From Flavobacteriales bacterium (GTDB taxonomy: Bacteria; Bacteroidota; Bacteroidia; Flavobacteriales_D; Sanyastnellaceae), in assembly GCA_947462725.1 (NCBI GenBank), contig CANHPZ010000007.1:1-38805 (forward strand): a DNA stretch of 38,805 nt. Direction: 5' to 3'. Of this stretch, positions 23,696 to 33,108 are shown one piece after another; position 1 is the stretch's first letter; every line of letters begins with the position of its first letter. The translations under genes and the position numbers were made by a program. Below the pieces are notes generated by a model. That model did no database searches. It saw nothing but the letters and a program-made list of their open reading frames with translations, and had not been told where the DNA came from.

Positions 23696-25228
23696 TTATT
23701 CCCATTCAATTGTAGCCGGCGGCTTGCTGCTGATGTCGTAAACAACCCGATTAACGCCCTTAACTTTATTGATGATGTCGTTCGAAACCTTGGCCAAAAA
23801 GTCATGTGGTAATCGACTCCAATCGGCTGTCATACCATCGGTGCTGGATACAGCGCGAAGCGCAACCGTGCGTTCATAGGTGCGTTCATCACCCATCACA
23901 CCAACACTGTATATCGGCAACAAAATAGCACCCGCTTGCCAAACACTGGTATACAAGTCAGCATCTCGTAATGCTTGAATCCAAATTGCATCCGCGTCCT
24001 GAAGCAATTGCACCTTATCAGGAGTGATGTCACCCAAAATGCGAATACCTAAACCAGGTCCCGGAAATGGATGGCGATCCAAAATAAACGACGGGATGTG
24101 CAATGCCCGCCCCACTCGACGAACCTCATCCTTAAAAAGCAGGCGCAACGGCTCAACAATTTTCAACTGCATGTAGTCGGGCAGGCCTCCCACATTATGA
24201 TGACTCTTGATGGTTTGCGAAGGGCCACCGGAATGCGAAACGGATTCAATCACATCCGGATAGATGGTTCCTTGGCCCAACCATGCCGCATTCGTATGCT
24301 TTTTTGATTCTTCATCGAACACCTCGATAAACGCCTTCCCGATTGCCTTTCGCTTCAATTCAGGATCACTCACACCGCTCAGCGCAGCGTAGAATCGAGA
24401 AGTTGCATCTACGCCGGTAACATTCAATCCCAAATCGCGGTAGCTGTGCATGACATCCTGAAATTCATTTTTACGCAGCAATCCGTTGTCGACAAAAATG
24501 CACTGGAGGTTATCACCGATAGCTTGCTGAATGAGCACAGCTGCTACTGTTGAATCCACACCACCGCTCAATCCCATGATAACTGTGTCGCCGCCAATTT
24601 GTGCACGAAGAGCACTTACCGTTTCATCAACGAACGAATCTGGGGTCCAATCTTGCGCGCATCCACAAACATCCACAACAAAATTGCGGATCATAGCAGT
24701 ACCATCTGTGCTATGGTATACTTCCGGGTGAAATTGCAACCCAAACGCCTTTACGTCGGAACGCTCATAGCCAGCCACGGCCACATCAGCAGTCGAGCAA
24801 ATCACCGCTGTATTAAGCCCGGCGTTGAGAATTGTGTCGCCATGGGACATCCAAACCTGTGAATCAGCCGGAATGCCCTTCATCAAAATCGACTGAGCAT
24901 CGCGACTCATGAGATGTGCGCGACCATATTCGCGATGAGTAGATCGCACGACCTCGCCGCCATTTTGCTTAGCCAACAATTGAGCACCATAGCAAATCCC
25001 GAGTACAGGAAATTTACCCAAAATGGTCGATAAATCAGGCATAGGCGCATCCGTTTGATGAACCGAGAAAGGACTACCCGAAAGAATCACCCCTTTCGTT
25101 TCTTCGCCCATGGCCGGTATTTTATTCCAAGGAAATATCTCGCAATAGATGTTCAACTCACGCACCCGTCGGGCTATGAGCTGAGTTACTTGAGATCCAA
25201 AATCGAGAATGACTATTTTCTGGTGCAT
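23696..25228 (-). CDS. guaA: GMP synthase (glutamine-hydrolysing)
   Basis: 510 residues, ATG at 25228 ([20 protein letters not shown]). Converts XMP to GMP using glutamine and ATP. The glutaminase domain has Cys79 (VLGICYGAQ) and the His167/Glu169 pair (FHPEVYHS); the ATP-pyrophosphatase P-loop is SGGVDS (221-226). The dimerisation domain ends in the conserved [10 protein letters not shown]. Complete and of normal length. Confidence 0.98.
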   Translation of the reverse strand: MHQKIVILDFGSQVTQLIARRVRELNIYCEIFPWNKIPAMGEETKGVILSGSPFSVHQTDAPMPDLSTILGKFPVLGICYGAQLLAKQNGGEVVRSTHREYGRAHLMSRDAQSILMKGIPADSQVWMSHGDTILNAGLNTAVICSTADVAVAGYERSDVKAFGLQFHPEVYHSTDGTAMIRNFVVDVCGCAQDWTPDSFVDETVSALRAQIGGDTVIMGLSGGVDSTVAAVLIQQAIGDNLQCIFVDNGLLRKNEFQDVMHSYRDLGLNVTGVDATSRFYAALSGVSDPELKRKAIGKAFIEVFDEESKKHTNAAWLGQGTIYPDVIESVSHSGGPSQTIKSHHNVGGLPDYMQLKIVEPLRLLFKDEVRRVGRALHIPSFILDRHPFPGPGLGIRILGDITPDKVQLLQDADAIWIQALRDADLYTSVWQAGAILLPIYSVGVMGDERTYERTVALRAVSSTDGMTADWSRLPHDFLAKVSNDIINKVKGVNRVVYDISSKPPATIEWE

Positions 25229-25348
25229 GCCGCGAAATTAGTCAGCAGGCCACGTCCATAGATATCAAGTAGAAAGGTTGTGAAGAACTCGACTAAGAAA
25301 GACATAGGAGATGCCTATAGACAGGGAAAATCTTCTTTCTTTCGCAGC

Positions 25349-25927
25349 ATGCAATCCATTTCAAAAGGAAGAAACATCAAACTTGCCTCGAAGAGTCCGC
25401 GACGCCAGCAGTTGCTGCAAGGTCTTGAGCTCGATTTTGAGGTGTGGTCAATGGAAGTTGACGAATCGTTTCCATCTCATTTGCAACGTGAGGAAATCCC
25501 GCTATACCTGGCAAAAATCAAAGCCGACGCATTCATGCCGAGGCTGCAGCCCAACGATATCCTGATTACTGCCGACACTATTGTGTGGATTAATAACCGC
25601 GTGCTCAATAAACCTGGAAATCGAGATGAAGCAGTAGAGATGCTTCGCACGCTATCGGGTAATGTGCATGAAGTATATACCGGTGTGTGTTTGCGCACCA
25701 CAGATCGCGAGATCCTGCTTTCCGACTGCACGCAGGTTCACTTTACTTCATTAAGCGAAGAAGAAATTGCGCATTATATCGATCGCTATTCGCCTTACGA
25801 TAAAGCCGGCTCTTATGGCGCGCAAGATTGGATTGGTCTGGTTGGAATCGATAAACTCGTGGGCAGTTATTTCAATGTGATGGGTTTACCCGTGCACAAG
25901 GTGTATCAGGCACTGCAATCATTTTAA
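25349..25927 (+). CDS. maf: Maf-like nucleoside triphosphate pyrophosphatase
   Basis: 192 residues from the ATG at 25349; the frame extends to a GTG at 25280, but the 23 extra residues lack homology and the short form has the usual Maf length. House-cleaning enzyme that hydrolyses modified or non-canonical dTTP/UTP. Motifs: LASKSPRRQQLL, the catalytic Asp in ITADTIVW, then PYDKAGSYGAQ and VGSYFNVMGLP. The TAA stop overlaps the convergent barrel gene stop by 4 bp. Confidence 0.93.
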   Translation: MQSISKGRNIKLASKSPRRQQLLQGLELDFEVWSMEVDESFPSHLQREEIPLYLAKIKADAFMPRLQPNDILITADTIVWINNRVLNKPGNRDEAVEMLRTLSGNVHEVYTGVCLRTTDREILLSDCTQVHFTSLSEEEIAHYIDRYSPYDKAGSYGAQDWIGLVGIDKLVGSYFNVMGLPVHKVYQALQSF

Positions 25928-26604
25928 TGAAAAATCAGACGCAAGCCACCGAAGTGACGATACAGTGAGGTAATGCTGCGGGTTTTGTAATTATTGTCTT
26001 CGCCAATCAGATTGAACAATCCATAGGAGTAAAACAACTCCACACGCATTACACTTTTCGCTGAACCTACGGGAAAACCAACCACCGCATCCAAATTTAA
26101 ATTATTGGTGCGCATCACAGGCTGAGCATCACTAAGCGTTTTTACGGCGACTACCGGCCGCAATCCAATGCCATATTCCGGTCTGCCCTTCGGTCGCGGA
26201 AAAGCATCAATACGGTAGGATGAATACAAAATGGTAAGAGGCAATTCGAGTGTTGTCGGAAAAATTCGCTGACGCGTCACATAATCAATTTCCGTTTGGT
26301 ACGCAATTGTCACGGGCAACAAAACCGCTTCTACCCCGGGCCTCACAATGAGCTTGCGCCCAGCGTAAAAATTGTAGTAAAATCCGGCTGAAAATCCAGG
26401 AGTGTTCTCCAACTGCGGTGTCCCCACATTGTCGCCGATGAAATAGGCCTTGGCCTTCATTGTGGTTGCAGAGTACAATGCAGAAACCCCAAGGCCGAGT
26501 TCCTTGCTTTGCCTAGTGCGCGTAGTATCGCCATCACTAGCATGCAATGCATGAGCAAACCAAAAAACAGTGGCTAAAACAAGACAAATCCGGTTCAATA
26601 GCAT
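25924..26604 (-). CDS. PorT-like outer-membrane beta-barrel protein
   Basis: 226 residues with a signal peptide (ends HALHAS). Barrel of about eight strands, with the layout of the PorT/OMP_b-brl_2 family: FSAGFYYNFYAGRKLIVRPG, TTLELPLTILYSSYR, VVGFPVGSAKSVMRVELFYSYGLFNL and a final RHFGGLRLIFH. True PorT is a T9SS accessory protein; I cannot tell orthology from general family likeness. It lies 5 bp after the inactive M16 gene and is the last gene of that operon. Confidence 0.7.
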   Translation of the reverse strand: MLLNRICLVLATVFWFAHALHASDGDTTRTRQSKELGLGVSALYSATTMKAKAYFIGDNVGTPQLENTPGFSAGFYYNFYAGRKLIVRPGVEAVLLPVTIAYQTEIDYVTRQRIFPTTLELPLTILYSSYRIDAFPRPKGRPEYGIGLRPVVAVKTLSDAQPVMRTNNLNLDAVVGFPVGSAKSVMRVELFYSYGLFNLIGEDNNYKTRSITSLYRHFGGLRLIFH

Positions 26605-26609
26605 AAAAA

Positions 26610-28697
26610 TTACTTCTCAATAACGAAATCCTTATCGTTGAGCTTCGGGTTGATTTTCATTTCAGAAAAGTCAAACTCCATTGCTTGTGGACCGGCCATC
26701 TGCTTGGTTTTGCTCGGGTACTTAATACCATTTACAGAAGCATATTCCACAATGCGAGTTTCTGTCATCACCGCATTTTCACCCTCGCCTTGCATGGCTG
26801 TGCTCATCAATTTCAAACCGGTTGCTACACTGTAGTAATCGCTCATTACACTTCCGTCGGACTTGGTTACGTCAACCACGTATGCCTCTTGATCATCCAC
26901 CTTTCCAATGCCCTTCAAAATCGCGGTGTATTTGTATTTCTCATAGTTCATTTCAGCCATCAAATCCATCTGAATTCGCGCATCAGTCATCTCGGAATCT
27001 GTCATTGGCTTCTTCTGTCCCATTTGCATATTCATGCCGGATGTACCATCATACACCTGCTTCATCAGATCCATACCCTGCATGCTTACAGAGGTAAACA
27101 GCTTAGTATTGTCTTTCATTTTCACATTCACCTTCGCTGACATCGGCCCCATCTTCATTTCGCCGATTTGTTCAAATGATTTCACGGCAGCAAGCGCATC
27201 CTTTCCTCCGATTGCTTTGATGTAGTTTTCCAAAACAGTTTGTGCAGTAACACCTTCTGGCGCGGCTTTCAAATCAACGAAAGGAGTGCCATCAGCGTTG
27301 AGCATAGATACTTTGCTGCTAGACGCAAACTTGGTCAGTTTATCCGCAACTTCTTTATTTCCCACTACAGTGATGAAGGCGTTGGAAGGACGAATAACGC
27401 GCTTCGCCATGGCTTGCACATCCGCCACAGTAATGGCGTTAAGCTTCTGTAAGTAAGTTTCATAAAAGTCTTTAGGCAATTTGTATTTCTCAATATTCAA
27501 CGCGAAGTTGGCTATTGTTTGAGGGCGCTCAAGCGATCGTGCGAAACTACCCGTCATGATGTTTTTCACTGTTTGCAGTGTGCTATCTGCTACTGGCTCA
27601 TCTACCAGTCGCTTCATTTCAAATAAAATCTCAGTAACGGCACTATCCGTAACGGCATTGCGCACGCTTGCACCGGCAGAGAATGAGCCCACCCACTCGT
27701 CGGGTGAAATACTCGAGTATGCGCCATAGGTGTAAGCTTTGTCTTCGCGCAGATTCTGCATCAGACGGGTCTGAAAACCGCTTCCACCCAAAATGTTGTT
27801 GAGCACACCCGCAACGATGGCGTCGTTGGTTCCCGGCATCAGATTGATAGGATAAGTCACATCAATCACACTTTGCACTGCGCCTGCAAGCGGAACAAAA
27901 GCAACCACATTACCAGCAGGCACTTGCGGCGTAACATACTTAAAGTTCTTTACTTCCTTCTGCTTCCAGCTGCCAAAGTACTTGTTGGCCTGTGCTTGCG
28001 CATCTGCGAAAGTGATATCACCTACTACAATCAAATAGGCCACATTCGGACGAAAGAAATCCTGGTGGTAACTGATTAGATCATCAGCTGTAATTGCATT
28101 AATGGAAGATTCCGACATCACCTCACCATACGGGTGATTGGTTCCATACTTCATGACATTGCCAATTTGATCAGACATAGCATTCGGATCAGTTTTCTCA
28201 TTGACCAGATTCGACAATTGCTGCTTGCGGCTCTTTTCTAGCTCCTCTGATGGAAAAGTTGGGTTCAACAACACGTCCGACATCAGGTCAAGGAATTCTC
28301 CGCTGTGCTTCACCAAGCAACTACCAAACACACCACTAGCCGAAGTCGATAGCGAAGCGCCCATAAAATCAACAGCTTCGTCGATCTGTGATTTTTTACG
28401 CGACTTGGTGCCGGCCTTCATCAATTCACCGCTCAGCATTGTATATCCCGCGCGATTTCCCTCATAAATAGGATCGATATCCAAATTGATGCTATAGGAT
28501 ACACGAGGCAATTTGTGATTCTCAACAACAACCAATTTCAACCCGTTGGGCAAGGTTGTCATTTGATACTGACCTATCTGAATTTTCGGCGCTGGCCCGG
28601 CTACTGGCACAATGCTGCGATCAAGTTTTTTAGAAGAACTGCAGGCTGCAACAACAAGAGCCAATGACAGTGTTATAATGGGGAAGAACTTTTTCAT
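26610..28697 (-). CDS. Inactive M16 peptidase-like lipoprotein with C-terminal LolA-like domain
   Basis: 695 residues. Lipobox VVAAC, then SSSKK. Residues ~45-460 are an M16 (insulinase/processing-peptidase) fold. The zinc site HxxEH of active members is replaced by MLSGE (in GYTMLSGELMKAGT), so it cannot be catalytic. The partner-subunit motif LREDKAYTYGAYSS, which holds substrate in noncatalytic M16 subunits, is intact. Residues ~480-695 form an extra domain with the style of LolA/LolB-like lipid-binding folds (IGGKDALAAVKSFEQIG ... KYTAILKGIGKVDDQEAYVV). It follows the active M16 gene by 40 bp and likely forms a heterodimer with its product. Confidence 0.88.
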   Translation of the reverse strand: MKKFFPIITLSLALVVAACSSSKKLDRSIVPVAGPAPKIQIGQYQMTTLPNGLKLVVVENHKLPRVSYSINLDIDPIYEGNRAGYTMLSGELMKAGTKSRKKSQIDEAVDFMGASLSTSASGVFGSCLVKHSGEFLDLMSDVLLNPTFPSEELEKSRKQQLSNLVNEKTDPNAMSDQIGNVMKYGTNHPYGEVMSESSINAITADDLISYHQDFFRPNVAYLIVVGDITFADAQAQANKYFGSWKQKEVKNFKYVTPQVPAGNVVAFVPLAGAVQSVIDVTYPINLMPGTNDAIVAGVLNNILGGSGFQTRLMQNLREDKAYTYGAYSSISPDEWVGSFSAGASVRNAVTDSAVTEILFEMKRLVDEPVADSTLQTVKNIMTGSFARSLERPQTIANFALNIEKYKLPKDFYETYLQKLNAITVADVQAMAKRVIRPSNAFITVVGNKEVADKLTKFASSSKVSMLNADGTPFVDLKAAPEGVTAQTVLENYIKAIGGKDALAAVKSFEQIGEMKMGPMSAKVNVKMKDNTKLFTSVSMQGMDLMKQVYDGTSGMNMQMGQKKPMTDSEMTDARIQMDLMAEMNYEKYKYTAILKGIGKVDDQEAYVVDVTKSDGSVMSDYYSVATGLKLMSTAMQGEGENAVMTETRIVEYASVNGIKYPSKTKQMAGPQAMEFDFSEMKINPKLNDKDFVIEK

Positions 28698-28737
28698 CGT
28701 TCGTATGATCTATTGAATGGATTTAGGCGTTGTAGAA

Positions 28738-30066
28738 TTAATTCTGATTCAGTTTCGGGTCGTTCATGAAATACAATACCACACGGTTTTGTGGTGTATA
28801 GAATTTCTTAGCGGCATTCATGATGTCGTCCTTGGTTACTGCGTTGTACTTCTCAATTTCTGTATTGATCAAGTTGGCATCACCGAAATACATGTGATAG
28901 TTGGCCAAACTTTCCGCAATTCCGGCCACTGAAGCATTGCGGCTTACAAAATCATTCTCCACCTGATTGCGCAATTTTTGGAGCTCAGCATCACTGATGT
29001 ACTCTGTTTTCATGCGATCAAATTCTGCGTTCATGGCTTCTTCCACCTGCCGTGCATCAACACCCATATTAGCCAAGCTATACGCCATGGTAAGTCCCGG
29101 ATGCTCCGTATTGTATGTAAAGGCGCCCGAATACAGAGCGACTTGTTTTTCATCCACCAATGATTTATTCAAGCGTGAGCTTTCGCCTTGCGAAAGAACT
29201 TGGTTGAGCATATCCACTGCATAATACTCCGGTGTACCTTGAGCAGGAATGTGGAAAGCCTCCACTACCATCGCCAACTGGTCCTTACCCCAAATGGTAT
29301 CGCGTACTTCGCCTTTATTGAGAGGCTCCACTTGAGTTGGGCGAGACACTTCAACAGAGCCGCGAGGTATTTCAGCAAAATATCTTGCAATAAGCGCTTT
29401 AGTTGCTGCAATATCCAAATCACCCGCAATGCTGAGCACAGCGTTGTTAGGCACATAAAAAGTCTTGTAGAAATTCTTGAAGTCGGCCTCTTGAGCGGCA
29501 TTCAAATCTTCCATGCTACCTATAGGAGGCCAGCTGTAGGGATGCACATCAAATGCATGATCTAATGTTTCCTGGAAAAGCGTTCCATAGGGCTGATTGT
29601 CGACGCGCTGGCGCTTCTCTTCTTTCACCACTTCGCGCTGGGTCTCGATACCAACCATTTCAACTTTAGCGTGCATCATGCGCTCGCTCTCGAGCCATAA
29701 GCCCAATTCAAGCTGGTTGCTTGGCAATAACTCGTAGTAAAAGGTTCTATCCTGCGATGTATTGGCATTGAGGGCGCCACCGGCATTCTCAACAAATTTG
29801 GCATATTGGCCGCGACCTATATTATCCGAGCCTTCGAACAACAAGTGTTCAAAGAAGTGGGCCATACCCGAGCGACCAACGGTTTCGTTCTTAGAACCTA
29901 CGTGATACATCACGGTTACTGCAGTGATAGGAGTGCTGTGATCTTCATGAAGAATAACGTGAAGGCCGTTGGCTAAATCGTACTCTTCAAACTTCAGGTT
30001 TTGCGCCTGCATGGCTTGCGAGCACATCATCGCAGCGACAGTGAAAATGCCAAAAATGGGTTTCAT
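28738..30066 (-). CDS. M16 family zinc metallopeptidase, active subunit
   Basis: 442 residues from the ATG at 30066, which gives a signal peptide (MKPIFGIFTVAAMMCSQAMQ); a longer frame to 30264 has no such signal. The zinc motif HFFEH is at 70-74 (AHFFEHLLFEGS), with a second-shell Glu in ETQREVVKEEKRQR. Secreted into the periplasm, where it degrades peptides or processed protein fragments. First gene of the operon with the inactive M16 lipoprotein and the PorT-like barrel. Divergent from hutH. Confidence 0.93.
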   Translation of the reverse strand: MKPIFGIFTVAAMMCSQAMQAQNLKFEEYDLANGLHVILHEDHSTPITAVTVMYHVGSKNETVGRSGMAHFFEHLLFEGSDNIGRGQYAKFVENAGGALNANTSQDRTFYYELLPSNQLELGLWLESERMMHAKVEMVGIETQREVVKEEKRQRVDNQPYGTLFQETLDHAFDVHPYSWPPIGSMEDLNAAQEADFKNFYKTFYVPNNAVLSIAGDLDIAATKALIARYFAEIPRGSVEVSRPTQVEPLNKGEVRDTIWGKDQLAMVVEAFHIPAQGTPEYYAVDMLNQVLSQGESSRLNKSLVDEKQVALYSGAFTYNTEHPGLTMAYSLANMGVDARQVEEAMNAEFDRMKTEYISDAELQKLRNQVENDFVSRNASVAGIAESLANYHMYFGDANLINTEIEKYNAVTKDDIMNAAKKFYTPQNRVVLYFMNDPKLNQN

Positions 30067-30217
30067 AATGGAGTAATTATGCCGGCAAGTTATACCAAAG
30101 TTCTTTGCCAAGTTATCACCGTGAATGAATCGTTGAATAAATGGCAATTCCGGATTGAGGCTACCCTCGCATACTTGTTCCGCTGAGTGTAACTTGCGCA
30201 CTTCAGAAAGCTTACCT

Positions 30218-31687
30218 ATGGTAATTACAGACATTTCAAAACGACTTACCTGCGACGAAGTCATTGCGTTTATTCAATCCGGTCATGCGCTCAATATTCC
30301 GGAGGCTGCCAAAGCGCGATTGGCTGCCGTGCGTTCCTATTTGGATGACAAATCGAACACGCATCGCTCGCCCATTTACGGAGTGAACACAGGATTCGGA
30401 TCGCTGTGCAACACCGTCATCGACAGCAACGACCTCAGTCTTTTGCAAAACAACTTGCTGATGTCGCATGCATGCGGCATGGGTGATGAAGTTCCGCCTG
30501 CAATTGTTCGCATCATGCTGCTACTCAAAATAAGAGGTGTGTTGTATGGCCACAGCGGAGTGCAGCCCGAAACAGTCCAACTGCTTTCTGATTTATACAA
30601 CCAGCGCATCACGCCAATAGTTTATCAGCAAGGTTCATTGGGAGCAAGTGGTGATTTAGCGCCGCTTTCGCACATGTGTTTGCCCTTGATTGGTGAAGGC
30701 GAAGTATACTATAACGGTACTCGCATGCACGCAGGAGCAGCATTGAAAAATGCCGGACTGAAGCCGGTGACATTGAAAAGCAAAGAAGGTCTCGCGCTTA
30801 TTAACGGCACCCAATTCATGAGTGCCTATGCCACCTACTGTATCACAGAATCCAACCGATTATTTGAACGCTCGCTTCACATTGCGAGTATGTCTCTCGA
30901 TGCATATGATGGACGAATTGATGCATTTCACGCAAACATTCACCGCGTGCGGCCGCATGGTGGACAGGTGTATGTTGCACAACGCATGCTGGAGTTGCTT
31001 TCAGGCAGCGCGATAGCGGAACAGCACAAAAACCACGTACAGGATCCCTATAGTTTTCGCTGTATACCACAGGTATTAGGAGCAAGTTTGGATGCCATGC
31101 GCTATGTTCAAAATGTGGTTGAGACGGAAATAAATTCAGTTACCGATAACCCCCTGATTTTTCCTGAGGACGACCAGGTCATTTCCGGCGGAAATTTTCA
31201 CGGTCAACCTTTAGCTCTTGCGCTTGATTTTCTAGCCATAGCCATGGCCGAGGTAGGAAGCATCTCTGAGCGCCGCACCTACAAACTCATCGGTGGTCAG
31301 CGCGGTTTGCCCGCCTATCTTGCTCCGAACCCCGGCTTGAATAGTGGCTACATGATACCGCAGTATACCGCAGCGAGCATTGTTTCTCAAAACAAGCAAC
31401 TTTGCACACCGGCAAGCATCGATAGCATCGATAGTAGCAATGGGCAAGAAGATCATGTGAGTATGGGAGCTAATGCAGCAACCAAGTGTTTTCGCATTGT
31501 GAAAAATGTAAAATCCATTCTTGCGATCGAATTGCTCAATGCATCACAAGCATTGGATTTGCGCCGTCCGCTGCGCAGTTCAAATGCTGTGGAGGAATTG
31601 CATGCTCAGGTGCGCAGTGAGGTACCATTTCACGATGTGGATGTGTATCTGGGAGAGCGCCTAAAAAAGATTGAGAATATGGTTTAA
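30218..31687 (+). CDS. hutH: Histidine ammonia-lyase
   Basis: 489 residues from the ATG at 30218 (MVITDISKRLTCDE); the frame runs back to a TTG at 30155 but lacks homology there. Deaminates histidine to urocanate. The MIO cofactor forms from Ala143-Ser144-Gly145 in GSLGASGDLAPLSH. His84 (MSHACGMG) and the Glu of QEDHVSMG correspond to the residues that select histidine in bacterial HAL; tyrosine and phenylalanine lyases differ at the Glu. No hutU, hutI or hutG is in this window. Confidence 0.94.
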   Translation: MVITDISKRLTCDEVIAFIQSGHALNIPEAAKARLAAVRSYLDDKSNTHRSPIYGVNTGFGSLCNTVIDSNDLSLLQNNLLMSHACGMGDEVPPAIVRIMLLLKIRGVLYGHSGVQPETVQLLSDLYNQRITPIVYQQGSLGASGDLAPLSHMCLPLIGEGEVYYNGTRMHAGAALKNAGLKPVTLKSKEGLALINGTQFMSAYATYCITESNRLFERSLHIASMSLDAYDGRIDAFHANIHRVRPHGGQVYVAQRMLELLSGSAIAEQHKNHVQDPYSFRCIPQVLGASLDAMRYVQNVVETEINSVTDNPLIFPEDDQVISGGNFHGQPLALALDFLAIAMAEVGSISERRTYKLIGGQRGLPAYLAPNPGLNSGYMIPQYTAASIVSQNKQLCTPASIDSIDSSNGQEDHVSMGANAATKCFRIVKNVKSILAIELLNASQALDLRRPLRSSNAVEELHAQVRSEVPFHDVDVYLGERLKKIENMV

Positions 31688-31694
31688 TCAAGTA

Positions 31695-33107
31695 CTACTT
31701 ACCAGCTCCTTTAAGCACGATGGCGATGGTGTAGAATAAGATTTTGAAATCCATGGCAAGCGACATGTTTTCGATGTAGAGCACATCATACTTCAGTCGC
31801 TGAATCATTTGATCCACATTCTCCGCGTAGCCATACTTCACTTGGCCCCACGATGTAATGCCGGGGCGCACGCGATGCAAGTGACTATAGTGCGGAGCAC
31901 GCTGCTTGATCAGCTCAATAAAGTGACGGCGCTCCGGGCGCGGGCCTACCAACGACATTTCTCCAATGAGCACATTGTAGAATTGCGGCAGTTCATCCAA
32001 GCGCATTTTCCGCAAAAAACGACCTACAGAAGTAACTCGACTATCGTGTGTAGAACTCAACTGCGGACCATTGCGCTCGGCATCAGAAACCATGGTTCTA
32101 AACTTATAGATTTGAAATGGACTTCCATTTTTACCGATGCGTTCTTGCGAATAAAATATGTGACCCTTTGAAGTGAATTTGATGGCCAAGGCGATGCACA
32201 ACAAAAAAGGTGATAGCACTAGCATCGATAGAGAAGACACAACGATATCTATGATTCGCTTCACCGAGAATTGCCATTGCGGCATGATTTCATGATTCAC
32301 TCGAATGAGAGGCACTCCATAAATGCTGTTCATTTTCACCGAACCGCTTAGGATGTCGAACATGTCGGGAATAATGTTGATGTTCACATCAATGCCTTCC
32401 AACAAAAACAAAATACTTTGAAGATCCTTGTGATCGCCACTTTCAACGGCGATAATGATTTCCTCGACCTGATTCTTCAGAATGAGTTCAGGCAGTTCAT
32501 GATATTTTCCGAGTAAAGGAATGTGCTTGGCCAACAGATTATCCTGACCATTCACCCGAACAAATCCGACGAATTTATAACCCGGCGAGCTGCGCATGGC
32601 CATAATTTCCTCGTACATATTCAGAGCCCGATCATATCCGCCAACAATAAGAGTATTGAAGCCAATCCGACCGCTATGCACAAGTGACACCGTGCGAGAA
32701 GTAAGTATCATGCGAAGCATAAGCGTTAGCACGAAGTGTGCACAGAATAGCACAAGAAATGATTTATAATAATGCTGGTAGTACTTGATCTGATCATCCA
32801 GCAACAGCACAAAAAAGATAAACAGCACTCCGATAACCGAAGACATGGCTACCTGACCAAATTCCTTCAGTCGATGTCGACGGAAAATATTTGAATAGTG
32901 TCCGCTCACACCATAGAGCAAGACCCAAAACAAAGGCACCAATGACAAACCGAGAAAATAGTTGGTATCGAATTCCAATTTGACCTCGCCACCGAATTTA
33001 ACCGGCTCTAAATATACTTTTCGATACACGTACAACGCCGTCCATGCTACAGCTGCTGAAAGCAAATCAGCAAGGACATATTTCGCTATTTGTCTAGTGT
33101 TGTTCAA
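31695..33107 (-). CDS. Polyprenyl-phosphate sugar-1-phosphate transferase (WcaJ/WbaP type)
   Basis: 470 residues. Transfers a sugar-phosphate from a nucleotide sugar to undecaprenyl phosphate, the first step in making an exopolysaccharide or capsule repeat. Four membrane helices within ~10-140; a cytoplasmic CoA-binding-like domain (NTLIVGGYDRALNMYEE) at ~150-260; a membrane re-entrant helix after KRIIDIV near 275; then the catalytic part with GHIFYSQERIGKNG, QIYKFRTM, MRLDELPQFYNVL and MSLVGPRPE. No other polysaccharide genes are close. The start is 1 bp after the stop of a lipoprotein gene on the same strand. Confidence 0.9.
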   Translation of the reverse strand: MNNTRQIAKYVLADLLSAAVAWTALYVYRKVYLEPVKFGGEVKLEFDTNYFLGLSLVPLFWVLLYGVSGHYSNIFRRHRLKEFGQVAMSSVIGVLFIFFVLLLDDQIKYYQHYYKSFLVLFCAHFVLTLMLRMILTSRTVSLVHSGRIGFNTLIVGGYDRALNMYEEIMAMRSSPGYKFVGFVRVNGQDNLLAKHIPLLGKYHELPELILKNQVEEIIIAVESGDHKDLQSILFLLEGIDVNINIIPDMFDILSGSVKMNSIYGVPLIRVNHEIMPQWQFSVKRIIDIVVSSLSMLVLSPFLLCIALAIKFTSKGHIFYSQERIGKNGSPFQIYKFRTMVSDAERNGPQLSSTHDSRVTSVGRFLRKMRLDELPQFYNVLIGEMSLVGPRPERRHFIELIKQRAPHYSHLHRVRPGITSWGQVKYGYAENVDQMIQRLKYDVLYIENMSLAMDFKILFYTIAIVLKGAGK

Positions 33108-33108
33108 T

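Noticed and set aside
30066-30217. Divergent promoters between the M16 gene and hutH
   Set aside because: TAACTTGC-like elements are visible on both strands, but none has a TTG at 17-23 bases; the evidence was too weak to list.
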